Source: Micromonospora sp. RHAY321 (GTDB lineage: Bacteria; Actinomycetota; Actinomycetes; Mycobacteriales; Micromonosporaceae). From it: a stretch of 64,000 nucleotides of DNA. The stretch lies in contig NZ_JAMHIW010000001.1 of the NCBI RefSeq assembly GCF_023896955.1, forward strand, positions 310,001 to 374,000. Reading direction: 5' to 3'. Below the pieces are notes generated by a model. That model was not told the origin of the DNA. It saw nothing but the letters and a program-made list of their open reading frames with translations, and did no database searches. The position numbers and the translations under genes were made by a program. Below are positions 32,703 to 42,073 of this stretch, piece after piece (the first letter of the stretch is position 1; every line of letters begins with the position of its first letter).

Positions 32703-34307
32703 GTGGTACTCATGCGTACGGACGTCCTCGTCGTCGGAGGCGGACTGGGCGGCGTCGCCGCGGCGCTCGCCGCGGCCCGGTCCGGCCGGTCCGTCATCCT
32801 GACCGAGGAGTTCGACTGGCTCGGCGGGCAACTCACCAGCCAAGCCGTCCCGCCGGACGAACACTCCTGGATCGAGCAGTTCGGCGCCACCGCCAGCTAC
32901 CGGGCGCTGCGCAACGGCATCCGCGACTACTACCGTCGCCACTACCCGTTGACCGAACGGTCCCGGGCCTGGACCGACCTCAACCCCGGTGCGGGTTGGG
33001 TGAGCCGACTCTGCCATGAGCCGCGGGTGGCCGTCGCCGTCCTCGAACAGATGCTCGCCCCGTACCTCGGTTCCGGCCGGCTGCGGGTGCTGCAGCCGTA
33101 CCGGCCGGTCGCCGCGGAGACCGACGGGGACCGGGTGACCGGCGTGACGCTGGCGCACCGCGACCGGGACGAGCGGATCGACGTGGTCGCGCCGTACGTC
33201 CTGGACGCCACCGAGACCGGCGAGTTGCTACCGCTGACGGGCACCGAGTACGTCACCGGGTTCGAGTCGCAGGCGCAGACCGGTGAGCCGAGCGCCCCGG
33301 CCGAGGCCCAGCCGATGAACATGCAGGCGGTGTCCGTCTGCTTCGCCCTCGACCACGTCGACGGCGACCACACCATCGACCGCCCCGCGGGGTACGACTT
33401 CTGGCGCGACTACAAGCCCGACTTCTGGGGTGACCGGCTGCTGTCCTGGAAGTCACCGCACCCGCGCACGCTGGAGATCGTCGAGCGCAGCTTCACCCCC
33501 AACCCGGACGACGATCCGCTGAGCGTCAACGCCGATCAACGCGTCAATCCCGGTGACGGCAACCTGTGGACGTTCCGGCGGATCGCCGCGCGGCGCAACT
33601 TCACCGACGGCGCGTACGGCAGCGACATCACGCTGGTCAACTGGCCGATGATCGACTACTTCGAGGGTCCGGTCATCGACGTGCCGAACGCGTCGTGGCA
33701 CCTGTCCAAGGCCCGCGAGCTGTCGTACTCGGTGCTCTACTGGCTGCAGACCGAGGCGCCCCGGCCGGACGGCGGCACCGGCTTCCCCGGCCTACGACTG
33801 CGCGGCGACGTGACCGGCAGCTCCGACGGCCTGGCCCAGGCCCCGTACATCCGCGAGTCCCGCCGGATCCAGGCCGAGTACACCGTGGCCGAGCAGGACC
33901 TGTCCCTGGCGGTGCGGGGCGAGCACGGCGCGGTCAGCTACCCGGACGCGGTGGGCGTGGGCATGTACCGGATCGACCTGCACCCGTCGACCGGCGGCGA
34001 CAACTACATCGACGTCGGCTCCTGCCCGTTCGAGATCCCCCTCGGCGCGCTGATCCCACGGCGGATGGAGAACCTGCTGCCGGCCGGCAAGAACATTGGC
34101 ACCACCCACGTCACCAACGGCAGCTACCGGCTGCACCCGGTCGAGTGGAACGTCGGCGAGGTCGCCGGTCTGCTCGCCGACTTCTGTCTGGCGCGGGGCG
34201 AGTCCCCGCGTGCGGTCCGCAACACCCCCCGTCTGCTGGCCGACTTCCAGGACCGCCTCACCGCGGCCGGCGTGGAACAGCGCTGGCCGCGGATCGCGGG
34301 CTACTGA
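32703..34307 (+). CDS. FAD-dependent oxidoreductase
   Basis: This encodes 534 aa from GTG 32703, which has GGAAGGA 6 bp upstream. The N-terminal dinucleotide site reads DVLVVGGGLGGVAAALAAARSG, and a second FAD segment (SFGGQLT-like WLGGQLTSQAVPPDEHSWIEQFG) marks the FAD_oxidored group, whose members act on sugars and other alcohol/amine substrates. A conserved C-terminal block NLLPAGKNIGTTHVTNGSYRLHP also matches that group. It lies 30 bp after lacI and just before the sugar-binding protein, so it probably oxidises the imported sugar or a derivative. Exact substrate unknown. Confidence 0.85.
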   Translation: MVLMRTDVLVVGGGLGGVAAALAAARSGRSVILTEEFDWLGGQLTSQAVPPDEHSWIEQFGATASYRALRNGIRDYYRRHYPLTERSRAWTDLNPGAGWVSRLCHEPRVAVAVLEQMLAPYLGSGRLRVLQPYRPVAAETDGDRVTGVTLAHRDRDERIDVVAPYVLDATETGELLPLTGTEYVTGFESQAQTGEPSAPAEAQPMNMQAVSVCFALDHVDGDHTIDRPAGYDFWRDYKPDFWGDRLLSWKSPHPRTLEIVERSFTPNPDDDPLSVNADQRVNPGDGNLWTFRRIAARRNFTDGAYGSDITLVNWPMIDYFEGPVIDVPNASWHLSKARELSYSVLYWLQTEAPRPDGGTGFPGLRLRGDVTGSSDGLAQAPYIRESRRIQAEYTVAEQDLSLAVRGEHGAVSYPDAVGVGMYRIDLHPSTGGDNYIDVGSCPFEIPLGALIPRRMENLLPAGKNIGTTHVTNGSYRLHPVEWNVGEVAGLLADFCLARGESPRAVRNTPRLLADFQDRLTAAGVEQRWPRIAGY

Positions 34308-34334
34308 ACACACACCCCCGGTGAGGAGAACATT

Positions 34335-35618
34335 GTGAGAGCAGGAAAGGCCCTGCGCGGCGTCGCCGTGGCATTGACCGGCGCGCTCGCCCTGACCGCC
34401 TGCGGCGGCGGTGGCGAGGCCGCCGACAGCGGCCCGGCGAAGCTGCGGATGACCGTCTGGTCGGCCAACGAGGCGCACCTCAAGCTGTTCAACGAGATCG
34501 CCGACGAGTACCGCAAGAGCCACCCCGACGTGGCGGAGATCAAGTTCGACCCGCTGCCGTTCGACACCTACACCACGACCCTGACCACCCAGATCGCGGG
34601 CGGGAACGCGCCCGACCTCGCGTGGGTGTTCGAGAACTCCGCCCCGGACTTCGTCGCCTCGGGCGCGCTGCTGCCTCTCGACGACACGCTCAAGAAGGCC
34701 GAGGGTTATCAGTACGAGGACATCTCCCCCGCCACCCTCAAGCTCTGGCAGAACGACGGGAAGCTGTACGCGTACCCCTTCTCCACCTCGCCGTTCGGGG
34801 TCTTCGTCAACACCGACATGGTCAAGAAGGCCGGGCAGAAGACCCCGGCCGAGCTGATCGCGGCCGGTCAGTGGACCTGGGACAACGCCCTGACCACCGC
34901 CGCGGCGACGGCGGCGAACTCCGGCAAGGCCGGCCTGGTCATTCGGGATTTCGACTACAAGGGCTGGGACAACCTGTCCACCTTCTGGACCGGGTGGGGA
35001 GCCCAGGCATGGAGCGAGGACGGCAAGACCTGCGGCTTCAACAGCCCGGAGATGGTCGAGGCGATGACCGCCCTGCACGAGGCCACCTTCACCCAGAAGG
35101 CGCTGCCCGGCCCGGGCACGACCGCCGACTTCTTCGCCGGTGACTCGGCCATGACGATCACCCAGATCTCCCGCGCCTCGCTGCTGAAGGACGGCGGCTT
35201 CGGGTGGGACCTGGTGCCGCTTCCGGCCGGGCCGAAGGGGGACTACGCGGTGGTCGGCCAGGCTGGCCTCGGGGTGATGAAGAAGAGCCCGCACGCCAAG
35301 CAGGCGGCAGACTTCCTGGCCTTCTTCACCAACCCCACGAACTCGGCCAAGCTCGCCCAGTTCTTCCCGGCGCCCCGACAGTCGCAGCTGACCGCCGAGA
35401 CGCTCGCCAAGACGAACCCGAAGCTCAAGCCGGAGCAGCTGCAGAAGGTCGTCATCGACGGCATCACCAACGGCGTGGTCAAGCCCAACCACTCCGGGCA
35501 GGCCGAGCTGAGCCAACAGGTCCGTGCCGGCCTCGACCCGCTGTGGCAGCCGAACGCGGACGTCAAGGCCGTGCTCGACGGCGTCTGCGCCAAGATCCAG
35601 CCTCTGCTGGCGAAGTAG
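34335..35618 (+). CDS. ABC sugar transporter solute-binding lipoprotein
   Basis: This 427-aa lipoprotein has signal peptide VAVALTGALALTAC, with the lipobox LTAC at about residue 22. The mature part has the family-1 carbohydrate-binding protein pattern (TVWSANEAHLKLFNEIADEYRK, QIAGGNAPDLAWVFEN, YPFSTSPFGVFVNTDM, DSAMTITQISRASLL). The start is GTG 34335 behind GGAGAAC. It delivers the sugar to the two permeases that follow. No ATPase gene is in the cluster, so a shared MsiK-type ATPase encoded elsewhere is likely. Confidence 0.92.
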   Translation: MRAGKALRGVAVALTGALALTACGGGGEAADSGPAKLRMTVWSANEAHLKLFNEIADEYRKSHPDVAEIKFDPLPFDTYTTTLTTQIAGGNAPDLAWVFENSAPDFVASGALLPLDDTLKKAEGYQYEDISPATLKLWQNDGKLYAYPFSTSPFGVFVNTDMVKKAGQKTPAELIAAGQWTWDNALTTAAATAANSGKAGLVIRDFDYKGWDNLSTFWTGWGAQAWSEDGKTCGFNSPEMVEAMTALHEATFTQKALPGPGTTADFFAGDSAMTITQISRASLLKDGGFGWDLVPLPAGPKGDYAVVGQAGLGVMKKSPHAKQAADFLAFFTNPTNSAKLAQFFPAPRQSQLTAETLAKTNPKLKPEQLQKVVIDGITNGVVKPNHSGQAELSQQVRAGLDPLWQPNADVKAVLDGVCAKIQPLLAK

Positions 35619-35628
35619 GGCAACGATC

Positions 35629-36576
35629 ATGACCCAGACGGACACCAGGGTGGGCTCGGCTTCGGCCGGGCCCGCCCCGGGCCCGGCCCGGCCGTTCTGG
35701 ACCAGCCGACGCCGGGACCAGCTCACCGGTTTTGTGTTCATCGCCCCGCAACTGCTCGGCAGCGTCGTCTTCGTGATCCTGCCGCTGATCCTCGTGTTCT
35801 GGTACAGCCTGCACGAGTGGAACGTCCTCGCCGGGACCTTCGACTTCGTCGGCACCGAGAACTACCAGGGCCTCGCCGACGACCCCAATCTCGGCGCGGT
35901 GCTGCGCGCCACCGGGCTGTTCTCGATCGGCCTGGTGGTGTTCAACCTCGGCTTGGCCCTGCTGCTGGCCGTCCTGCTCAACCAGAGGCTGCGGGGCACG
36001 ATCGTGTTCCGCACACTGTTCTTCTCACCCGTGGTGGTTTCGCTGGTGGCCTGGACCATCGTCTGGGGCTTCCTGCTTCAGGACAACGGCGGGATCAACG
36101 GGTTGCTCGACACCATTGGCGTGGACGGGCCGAACTGGCTGCGCGGCGAGGGCACCGCGATGGTGTCCGTGATCGTCGTGCAGGTGTTCAAGAACGTCGG
36201 CCTGAACATGGTGCTGTTCCTGGCCGCCCTGCAGGGCGTGCCGGCCGATCTGTACGAGGCCGCGGAGGTGGACGGGGCGAGCCGGATGCGCCAGTTCTGG
36301 CGGATCACCGTACCGCTGATCAGCCCGACGATCCTGCTGACCTCGATCATCACCGTGGTCGGGTCGCTGCAGGTCTTCGCGCAGATCGCGGTGCTCACCC
36401 AGGGCGGACCCGGCACCTCGACGACGGTGCTCGTCTACTACCTGTACCAGCAGGCCTTCCAATTCCATCACTTCGGCTACGGCGCCACGCTGTCGATCCT
36501 GCTGTTCGTCATCGTGCTCGCCCTCACCGTGCTGCAGTGGCAGATGCGCAAGAGGTGGGTCTTCCATGAATCGTGA
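35629..36576 (+). CDS. carbohydrate ABC transporter permease 1
   Basis: This 315-aa membrane protein of the MalF/UgpA type has about six transmembrane helices (FVFIAPQLLGSVVFVILPLILVFW, IGLVVFNLGLALLLAVLL, and others) and the coupling loop EAAEVDGASRMRQFWRITVPLI near 240. ATG 35629 lies 11 bp after the binding-protein stop. It overlaps the second permease by 11 bp. Confidence 0.92.
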   Translation: MTQTDTRVGSASAGPAPGPARPFWTSRRRDQLTGFVFIAPQLLGSVVFVILPLILVFWYSLHEWNVLAGTFDFVGTENYQGLADDPNLGAVLRATGLFSIGLVVFNLGLALLLAVLLNQRLRGTIVFRTLFFSPVVVSLVAWTIVWGFLLQDNGGINGLLDTIGVDGPNWLRGEGTAMVSVIVVQVFKNVGLNMVLFLAALQGVPADLYEAAEVDGASRMRQFWRITVPLISPTILLTSIITVVGSLQVFAQIAVLTQGGPGTSTTVLVYYLYQQAFQFHHFGYGATLSILLFVIVLALTVLQWQMRKRWVFHES

Positions 36577-37408
36577 CCTGTCCCGGCGGACCAAGCTGGT
36601 GCTCTACGGGGTGCTGCTGGTCCTGGCGATCCCGTTCGTCTTCCCGACCTGGTGGATGGTCACCTCGTCGCTGAAGCCGGTGTCGGACATCTTCGCCTTC
36701 CCGCCCAAGCTGCTGCCGACCAACCCGCAGATCGACGCCTACCAGCGGGTGTTCGAGTTGCAGCCGTTCGGGCAGCAGTACCTGAACAGCCTCTACATCG
36801 CGCTGGTCGTCACAGTCGGCACCATGGCCGTGGCGGCGCTGGCCGGGTACGCCTTCGCGCGCATCCGGTTCCGGGGCCAGAACGTGTTGTTCCTGGTCGT
36901 CCTCGCGGGCCTGCTCATTCCCAGCGAGGTGACGATCGTGCCGCTGTTCCAGATGTTCTTCAAACTCGGCCTGGTCAACACCCACTGGCCGCTGATCCTG
37001 GTGCCGATCTTCGGCGCGCCGAGCGTCCTGGCGACGTTCATCATGCGGCAGTTCTTCATCAGCCTCCCCGATGAGCTGGAGGAGGCGGCCCGGGTCGACG
37101 GGTTGGGACGCTTCGCCACCTTCTGGCGGATCGCCCTGCCGCTGTCGCGGCCGGCACTGGGCGCGGTGGCGATCTTCACCTTCCTGCACAGCTGGAACCT
37201 CTACCTGGAACCGATCGTGTTCCTCTCCTCTCCGGAGAAGTTCACCCTGCCCCAGGCGCTCACCCAGTTCGTCGACGCCTACGGCGGTCCCATGTGGGAC
37301 GTCCAGATGGCCGCGGCGTCGATGACCGCGCTGCCGGTCCTGGTGGTCTTCGTCATCGCGCAGAAGCAGTTCGTCGAGGGGCTCGCGCACACCGGTCTCA
37401 AGGGATGA
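36566..37408 (+). CDS. carbohydrate ABC transporter permease 2
   Basis: This 280-aa MalG/UgpE-type inner membrane permease has the coupling motif EEAARVDGLGRFATFWRIALPL near 170-191 and a C-terminal transmembrane region (LPVLVVFVIAQKQFVEGL). It overlaps permease 1 at its start, and the ROK gene overlaps its stop by ATGA. Confidence 0.92.
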   Translation: MNRDLSRRTKLVLYGVLLVLAIPFVFPTWWMVTSSLKPVSDIFAFPPKLLPTNPQIDAYQRVFELQPFGQQYLNSLYIALVVTVGTMAVAALAGYAFARIRFRGQNVLFLVVLAGLLIPSEVTIVPLFQMFFKLGLVNTHWPLILVPIFGAPSVLATFIMRQFFISLPDELEEAARVDGLGRFATFWRIALPLSRPALGAVAIFTFLHSWNLYLEPIVFLSSPEKFTLPQALTQFVDAYGGPMWDVQMAAASMTALPVLVVFVIAQKQFVEGLAHTGLKG

Positions 37409-38319
37409 CGGCACCGGTTGTCGGCATCGACATCGGCGGCACCAAGACGGCGGCCGCGCTGGTCGACCGGGTCGGGCAGGTGCTGGAGCGCCGCGAGGTG
37501 CCCACGCCTGCCCGGTCCGGGCCCGGGGCCGTGCTGGACGCCGCCGCCCGGCTGGCCACCGACCTGCTCGGCGCGGCCGCCGAGCCGGTGGGGGTGGGCA
37601 CGGCCGGCACGGTCGACCCCGCAACCGGCGGCATCCGGTACGCCACCGACAGCCTGCCCGGCTGGGCTGGCACTCCGGTCGCCGACGCGTTGGCCGCCCG
37701 GCTGGGTCGACCCGTGCGGGTCACCAACGACGTGAACGCCGCCGCGCTGGGCGAATGCTGGGCCGGCGCCGGACGGGACCGAACCCATGTGCTGCTGGTG
37801 GCCGTCGGCACCGGGCTGGGCGGGGCGGTCGTCCGCAACGGCCGCGTCGAGGCCGGTGCCCGCGGCGCCGCCGGCGAGGTCGGGCATCTGCCGGCCCCGG
37901 GTGCCGAGCGGCTGCGGTGCGGGTGCGGCCGGTACGGGCATCTGGAGGCGATCGCCTCTGGCAGCGGGCTGGCCGCCGCGTACTCCATCGAGACCGGTAC
38001 CCGCGTCACCGGGCGGAGCGTGGCGGACCGCGCCGCGGCCGGAGACGGGGTCGCCCAACGGGTCGTGGAGCGGGCCGGAACGGCTCTCGGCGCGGCCCTG
38101 GCGGGGTTGGCGGCCCTGCTCGATCCGGAAGCGGTCCTGGTGACCGGCGGGGCGGCCGGCGCCCTGCTGCCCGCCGCGTCGGTCGCCTACTCGGCCGAGG
38201 TGCCCGCGGGCTGGGCCGACGTTCCGCTGCTGCCCGCCACGCTGGGCGCGGACGCCGTCGTGGTCGGCGCCGCCCGACTGGCCATCGACAGACCCGACAT
38301 CGGAAGGACCAACGGGTGA
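37405..38319 (+). CDS. ROK family sugar kinase
   Basis: This 304-aa protein has the ATP-binding phosphate-1 motif DIGGTKTAAAL at 9-19, VTNDVNAAALGE with the catalytic Asp, VAVGTGLGGAVVRNG, and the ROK zinc-site segment GEVGHLPAPG, then CGCGRYGHLEAIASG. Next to NanE it most likely phosphorylates N-acetylmannosamine (NanK role), but glucose/GlcNAc kinases share the fold. It overlaps both neighbours (ATGA and GTGA). Confidence 0.88.
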   Translation: MTAPVVGIDIGGTKTAAALVDRVGQVLERREVPTPARSGPGAVLDAAARLATDLLGAAAEPVGVGTAGTVDPATGGIRYATDSLPGWAGTPVADALAARLGRPVRVTNDVNAAALGECWAGAGRDRTHVLLVAVGTGLGGAVVRNGRVEAGARGAAGEVGHLPAPGAERLRCGCGRYGHLEAIASGSGLAAAYSIETGTRVTGRSVADRAAAGDGVAQRVVERAGTALGAALAGLAALLDPEAVLVTGGAAGALLPAASVAYSAEVPAGWADVPLLPATLGADAVVVGAARLAIDRPDIGRTNG

Positions 38320-39023
38320 ACGTGCTCGACGATCTGGCCGGCGGGCTGGTGGTGTCCTGCCAACCGCTGCCCGACGACCCTGACGACCCGATGCGCGATC
38401 CGTACGTCCAGGCCCGGGTGGCGGCCGCGGTGGTACGCGGCGGCGCGGTGGGGGTCCGAATCAACGGCCCGGACGACGTCCGAGCGGTGCGCCCCGTCGT
38501 CGACGTTCCGGTGATCGGGCTGTACAAGCACGGCACCGAGGACGTCTTCATCACCCCGACCGCGGCCCACGCGCTCGAGGTGGCGCTGGCCGGGGCCGAC
38601 ATCGTCGCGATCGACGCCACCGACCGCCCCCGACCGGACAGACGCCCCTTCGCCGAAACGGTCCGCCTGCTCCGCCAACGGACCGACGCGCTGATCCTGG
38701 CCGACGTTTCCACCACGGCCGAGGGCGTCGCCGCCGTCGAGGCCGGCGCGGACGCCGTCGCCACCACACTGTCCGGCTACACCCCGGCCAGTCCACCGAC
38801 TGGCGGGCCCGACCTCGGGCTCGTGGAGCGACTCGTCGCACTGCTGCCCGTGCCGGTGATCGCCGAAGGGCGGTACCGCACCACGGAACAGATCGGCCGA
38901 GCCTTCGAGGCGGGTGCGCACGCCGTGGTGATGGGCAACGCCGTCACCTCACCACTGTGGATCACCCGCCGGCTCGTACCGGCCACCCCCCGCGCGGCGA
39001 GCGCCCCGACACAGAGGGAGTGA
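38316..39023 (+). CDS. nanE: N-acetylmannosamine-6-phosphate 2-epimerase
   Basis: This 235-aa TIM-barrel protein of the NanE family converts ManNAc-6-P to GlcNAc-6-P. Conserved segments are LVVSCQPLPDDP, GVRINGPDD, IGLYKHG (catalytic Lys), IDATDRPRP, LADVSTTAEG, TLSGYTPASPP, GGPDLGLV, IAEGRYRT and GAHAVVMGNAVTSP. GTG 38316 overlaps the kinase stop. It anchors the cluster to amino-sugar catabolism. No N-acetylneuraminate lyase gene is seen in this cluster. Confidence 0.92.
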   Translation: MNVLDDLAGGLVVSCQPLPDDPDDPMRDPYVQARVAAAVVRGGAVGVRINGPDDVRAVRPVVDVPVIGLYKHGTEDVFITPTAAHALEVALAGADIVAIDATDRPRPDRRPFAETVRLLRQRTDALILADVSTTAEGVAAVEAGADAVATTLSGYTPASPPTGGPDLGLVERLVALLPVPVIAEGRYRTTEQIGRAFEAGAHAVVMGNAVTSPLWITRRLVPATPRAASAPTQRE

Positions 39024-39025
39024 AC

Positions 39026-40666
39026 ATGAGAAGACGTACCCTCCTGGCCACCGGCATGGCCGGGCTGACCACCGTGGCCGTCGGCCGACCCGCATTCGCC
39101 GGGCCCGACAACCGGCGGCTGACCGTGGCACTGGTCCCGTTGGACGACCGGCCGGTCAACACCTACGCCCCGCAAATGACCGCGGCGAGCGCCGGCGCCC
39201 AGGTGCAACTGCCGCCGCGGGATCTGCTGGGCCGCTTCTTCACCCCCGGCGACGGAGCCGCCATCGCCCGCTGGATCGGCTCCACCGACGCGGTCGACGG
39301 GTACGTGATCTCAGTCAGCATGCTCGCCTACGGCGGCCTGATCGCCTCCCGCACCGCCGCCCCGACCCTGGCGGCCGCCCTGGAGAACCTGGCGGCGATC
39401 CGAAACCTGCGCTCGACCCGGCCGGGTGCGGTGATCGAGGTGCACGACACCATCCAGCGCCTCGCCATCACCAGCACGGGCACCGAACTGGACACGTACC
39501 GCGACCTGCTGGTCACCTGGGCGAAGCTCTACGACCAGGTGACGAACCTCGGGCAGGAGGAGCTGCGGGCCCAGCTCGATGCCACCCGGGCGCGGATCCC
39601 CGACCAGGTCGTCGAGGACTATCTCGCCACGCGGGCCCGCAACCACCAGGTCAACCGGCTGATGGTGGAGTGGGTCGCCGACGGCACCATCAGCCACCTT
39701 GTGCTCTCCGAGGACGACACCGCGCCAGTCGGCCTGGCCCGAGCCGAGCGGGTGGAGTTGGAGTCGCTGGTCGCCCAACTCGGCGTCGGCGAGCGGGTGG
39801 AAATCTTCCCCGGCGCCGACGAGGTCGACGCGCTGCTGGTCGCGCGGGTGATCGCGGCCCGTACGGCGCCCGCCTACCGCGTGGAGTACGCCGGCGTCTC
39901 CGGCGAGGACTGGACCGCTCAACTGGAGGGCATCCCGTTCGCGGAGAACATCCGCCGGCACGTGGCCGCCGTGGGGGGCCGGGTCGTCAGCGGCGACGCG
40001 GACATCGTGCTCGCCGTGAACACCCCCTCATCGGCACCCGGGCAGCGGGCCGCCGACCTGGACGCCTTCGTCGGGCGGATCGGCAGGCTGCTGGCTGCCG
40101 GCAGCCCGGTCATCGTGGTGGACCCGCTCATCGTGAACAAGGCGGACCACGACCTGGTCGCGCGGATGGAGAGCGGCCTGGATCTTGCGGCGCTGCTGTC
40201 GTACTCGGGGTGGAACACCGGCGGCAACGCACTCGGCCTGGCGCTCAGCCACGGCACCGCCCGGTGGGCGTACCTCCGCTCCTCCGGCAGCGGGTTCGGC
40301 GTGCCCGACCTGCGCGGGCCCGGCCAGGCGCACGCCGAGTACCTGCTCTACCGGTTCGTCAAGGACGACCCGTGGAAGAACATCGTGCAGGTCGAGGCGT
40401 ACGCGCACGCACGGGCGCAGGGCTGGGACCCGCTCGCGCTCACCCCCGAGCAGAAGAGCTACTTCGACGGCTGGGTTAGCGATCGGCTGGTGCCGCTGAC
40501 CGAGCGGTACTTCGCCGACCACTTCGCCGGGCACCGCATCGTGCTGGGCCAGCGAGGCGCGAAGACGTTCACGGCGACCCTGGCTCGCTTCGAGGCGGCG
40601 CGTGTCGAGCTGCCGTGGGACCGGCTCTTCGAGGTGATCCTCGAGCCTCGGTTGCAACTGTCCTGA
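39026..40666 (+). CDS. exported DUF4127 family protein
   Basis: This encodes 546 aa with a Tat-like signal MRRRTLLATGMAGLTTVAVG, then PAFAGP. The body matches DUF4127: LVPLDDRPVNTYAPQ, QLPPRDLLGRFFTPGD, GYVISVSMLAYGGLIASRT, EVHDTIQRLAIT, HLVLSEDDTAPVGLARAER and YSGWNTGGNALGLALSHGTARW. DUF4127 has no assigned activity but its strict Asp/Asn/Gly motifs look enzymatic. Being exported and the last gene of an amino-sugar operon, it may act on the extracellular substrate. It starts 2 bp after nanE. Confidence 0.85.
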   Translation: MRRRTLLATGMAGLTTVAVGRPAFAGPDNRRLTVALVPLDDRPVNTYAPQMTAASAGAQVQLPPRDLLGRFFTPGDGAAIARWIGSTDAVDGYVISVSMLAYGGLIASRTAAPTLAAALENLAAIRNLRSTRPGAVIEVHDTIQRLAITSTGTELDTYRDLLVTWAKLYDQVTNLGQEELRAQLDATRARIPDQVVEDYLATRARNHQVNRLMVEWVADGTISHLVLSEDDTAPVGLARAERVELESLVAQLGVGERVEIFPGADEVDALLVARVIAARTAPAYRVEYAGVSGEDWTAQLEGIPFAENIRRHVAAVGGRVVSGDADIVLAVNTPSSAPGQRAADLDAFVGRIGRLLAAGSPVIVVDPLIVNKADHDLVARMESGLDLAALLSYSGWNTGGNALGLALSHGTARWAYLRSSGSGFGVPDLRGPGQAHAEYLLYRFVKDDPWKNIVQVEAYAHARAQGWDPLALTPEQKSYFDGWVSDRLVPLTERYFADHFAGHRIVLGQRGAKTFTATLARFEAARVELPWDRLFEVILEPRLQLS

Positions 40667-40766
40667 CAAGCCCGCAACGAGCACCAGGCGCTGCACACCG
40701 GCGACCGCGTCGAGGAGCGCGGCCAACCGCTCTTCGGTGAGCATCGATGAATTACCCAGCACGACC

Positions 40767-40800
40767 GAGGGGCCGTCTCGAATTTCCGAGATGGCCCCTC
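40767..40800 (+). terminator. strong hairpin after DUF4127 gene
   Basis: GAGGGGCCGTCTCG pairs with CGAGATGGCCCCTC (13 of 14 positions) around a 6-nt loop (AATTTC), 100 bp after the DUF4127 stop. No T-run follows, but the stability fits a terminator of the sugar operon. Confidence 0.6.
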
Positions 40801-40805
40801 ACCTG

Positions 40806-40846
40806 TGTCGGGACGGCCGGATTCGAACCGACGACCCCTTGTTACC
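40806..40846 (-). other. tRNA 3'-end remnant, likely attachment-site scar
   Basis: On the minus strand the sequence reads as a tRNA 3' half: an anticodon-loop-like GGTAAC, variable loop, a T arm GTCGG-TTCGAAT-CCGGC with perfect stem, then the acceptor strand CGTCCCG with discriminator A. The 5' half is absent: upstream DNA cannot pair. This is the pattern left when an element integrates into a tRNA 3' end and duplicates it. The loop suggests tRNA-Thr(GGT), with low certainty. Confidence 0.55.
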
Positions 40847-41349
40847 GACCGCAGCCATCCCGACCTTGTCATTGACTGTCAGAAGTAGGCGCTGAGCTGC
40901 CCAGACACGCCTCAGCGATGATCGCTTCTTGTCACTGGTTGTCAACCACAGGCGGGGGTTTTCGGGGGGTAAACGGGGGCAGGCCGACAGACCGACGCCA
41001 GAATCCCGCGCACCCCGCAGCCGCCATGGGACCTACCGTCACCCAAGAGAACGACGTGCGCCTACCCATCCCGACCCGCCTACCGCAGGCACGGGGTTCG
41101 TATCGGTGGGGCGACACGACCCATTGCCCCACCGCCGATGATGCTCGGCGCGTCTCTGAAGCTCACGCGAGTCTAGCTGGAGGTGACCTCTTCGGTGACG
41201 ACGACGAGGTCACCACGACGGACGCGCTAGTCATGGCGCTGCGGGTGGGATTCGAGTCTCGGCCGACGGACCAGCTACCGGCTCCGCGTGGCGAGACAAA
41301 GCGGTCCGCGTCGATGCAGGGCAGGCCGCTGACGGAGCCCTCGCCGCGC
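40847..41349. other. 503-bp region without a supported gene
   Basis: This lies between the tRNA scar and the transposase remnant. No domain is recognised in any frame; it may be decayed element DNA. Confidence 0.35.
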
Positions 41350-41770
41350 CGATCGCCGCCAGGACCATCAGCAACGGTCAGTCGACCTCGACCTCGACCG
41401 AGGGCGTGATCTTGTGGTTCGTCCGTTTCTCGACCCTCCTTCAGCGCCCGCGGCGTGCTGGTGAGCGCGCACGATGGTCGAGTCGACCGACACCAGCCAG
41501 TCGATGTCCCCGGCGGCGTCAGCGTCGACCTGGACCCGGCGCGCATCCGCTCGAACGTGCCGTCCAGGGCCCACCTGCGGAAACGGGTATAGATCGACTG
41601 CCAGGAACCGTAGCGGGCCGGAACATCGCGCCACGCCGCCCCGGCCCGCACCTTCTACACGATCCCGTTGAGCACCCGCCGATCATCGACCCGTGGCCGA
41701 CCACCGGTCACCACCGACGGCAGATACCTCGACAGCGCGTCCCACTCGACGTCAGATAACTCATAGCGAC
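41350..41770 (-). pseudogene. IS5-family transposase remnant
   Basis: Reading the minus strand from about 41764, the frame gives YELSDVEWDALSRYLP, GGRPRVDDRRVLNGIV, an in-frame stop, then KVRAGAAWRDVPARYG SWQS and IYTRFRRWALDGTFERM. After a frame shift it continues with DIDWLVSVDSTIVRAHQHA. These are the DUF4096 and first DDE-domain motifs of IS5-like transposases. A stop, a frameshift and a missing C-terminus make it inactive. Confidence 0.7.
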
Positions 41771-42017
41771 GACCCACGCGCTTCATCATCCGACATAAAG
41801 ATCCTTTGATGGCACTCCCCAGTTCGCCTGGGTCCTGTCAGCCCTCTACCCGCATCAACCCTCCGATGGTCCGCGAACGAAGCGCCCCAGCCTTCCAGGC
41901 AGCTTGCACATCCCCAGGGCAGAGGCAGGCACCTTGGCGGCTTGCAGCCCAAAAAACTCGGCGTGCGACGGCTGGCTTCTTTGCCGCCCTTCTATTCGGC
42001 ACACAAGGCACGGACGA

Positions 42018-42051
42018 GGCCCCTGGCCGGCGGTGATGCCGGTCAGGGGCC
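42018..42051 (-). terminator. hairpin after propeller/phosphoesterase gene
   Basis: GGCCCCTGGCCGGC and GCCGGTCAGGGGCC form a 14-bp stem with one mismatch around a 6-nt loop. It lies 23 bp beyond the stop of the minus-strand gene at 42074 and probably terminates the three-gene exporter operon. Confidence 0.6.
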
Positions 42052-42073
42052 CCGTCGACGCGGTCAGCGTGCG

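Noticed and set aside
33792-35855. 687-codon minus-strand open frame
   Set aside because: It lies opposite the FAD oxidoreductase, binding protein and permease genes, is rich in Arg, Gly and Val, and has no domain: a GC-bias shadow.
40806-40890. Complete tRNA gene
   Set aside because: Only the 3' half folds; no D arm or acceptor 5' strand can be found upstream.
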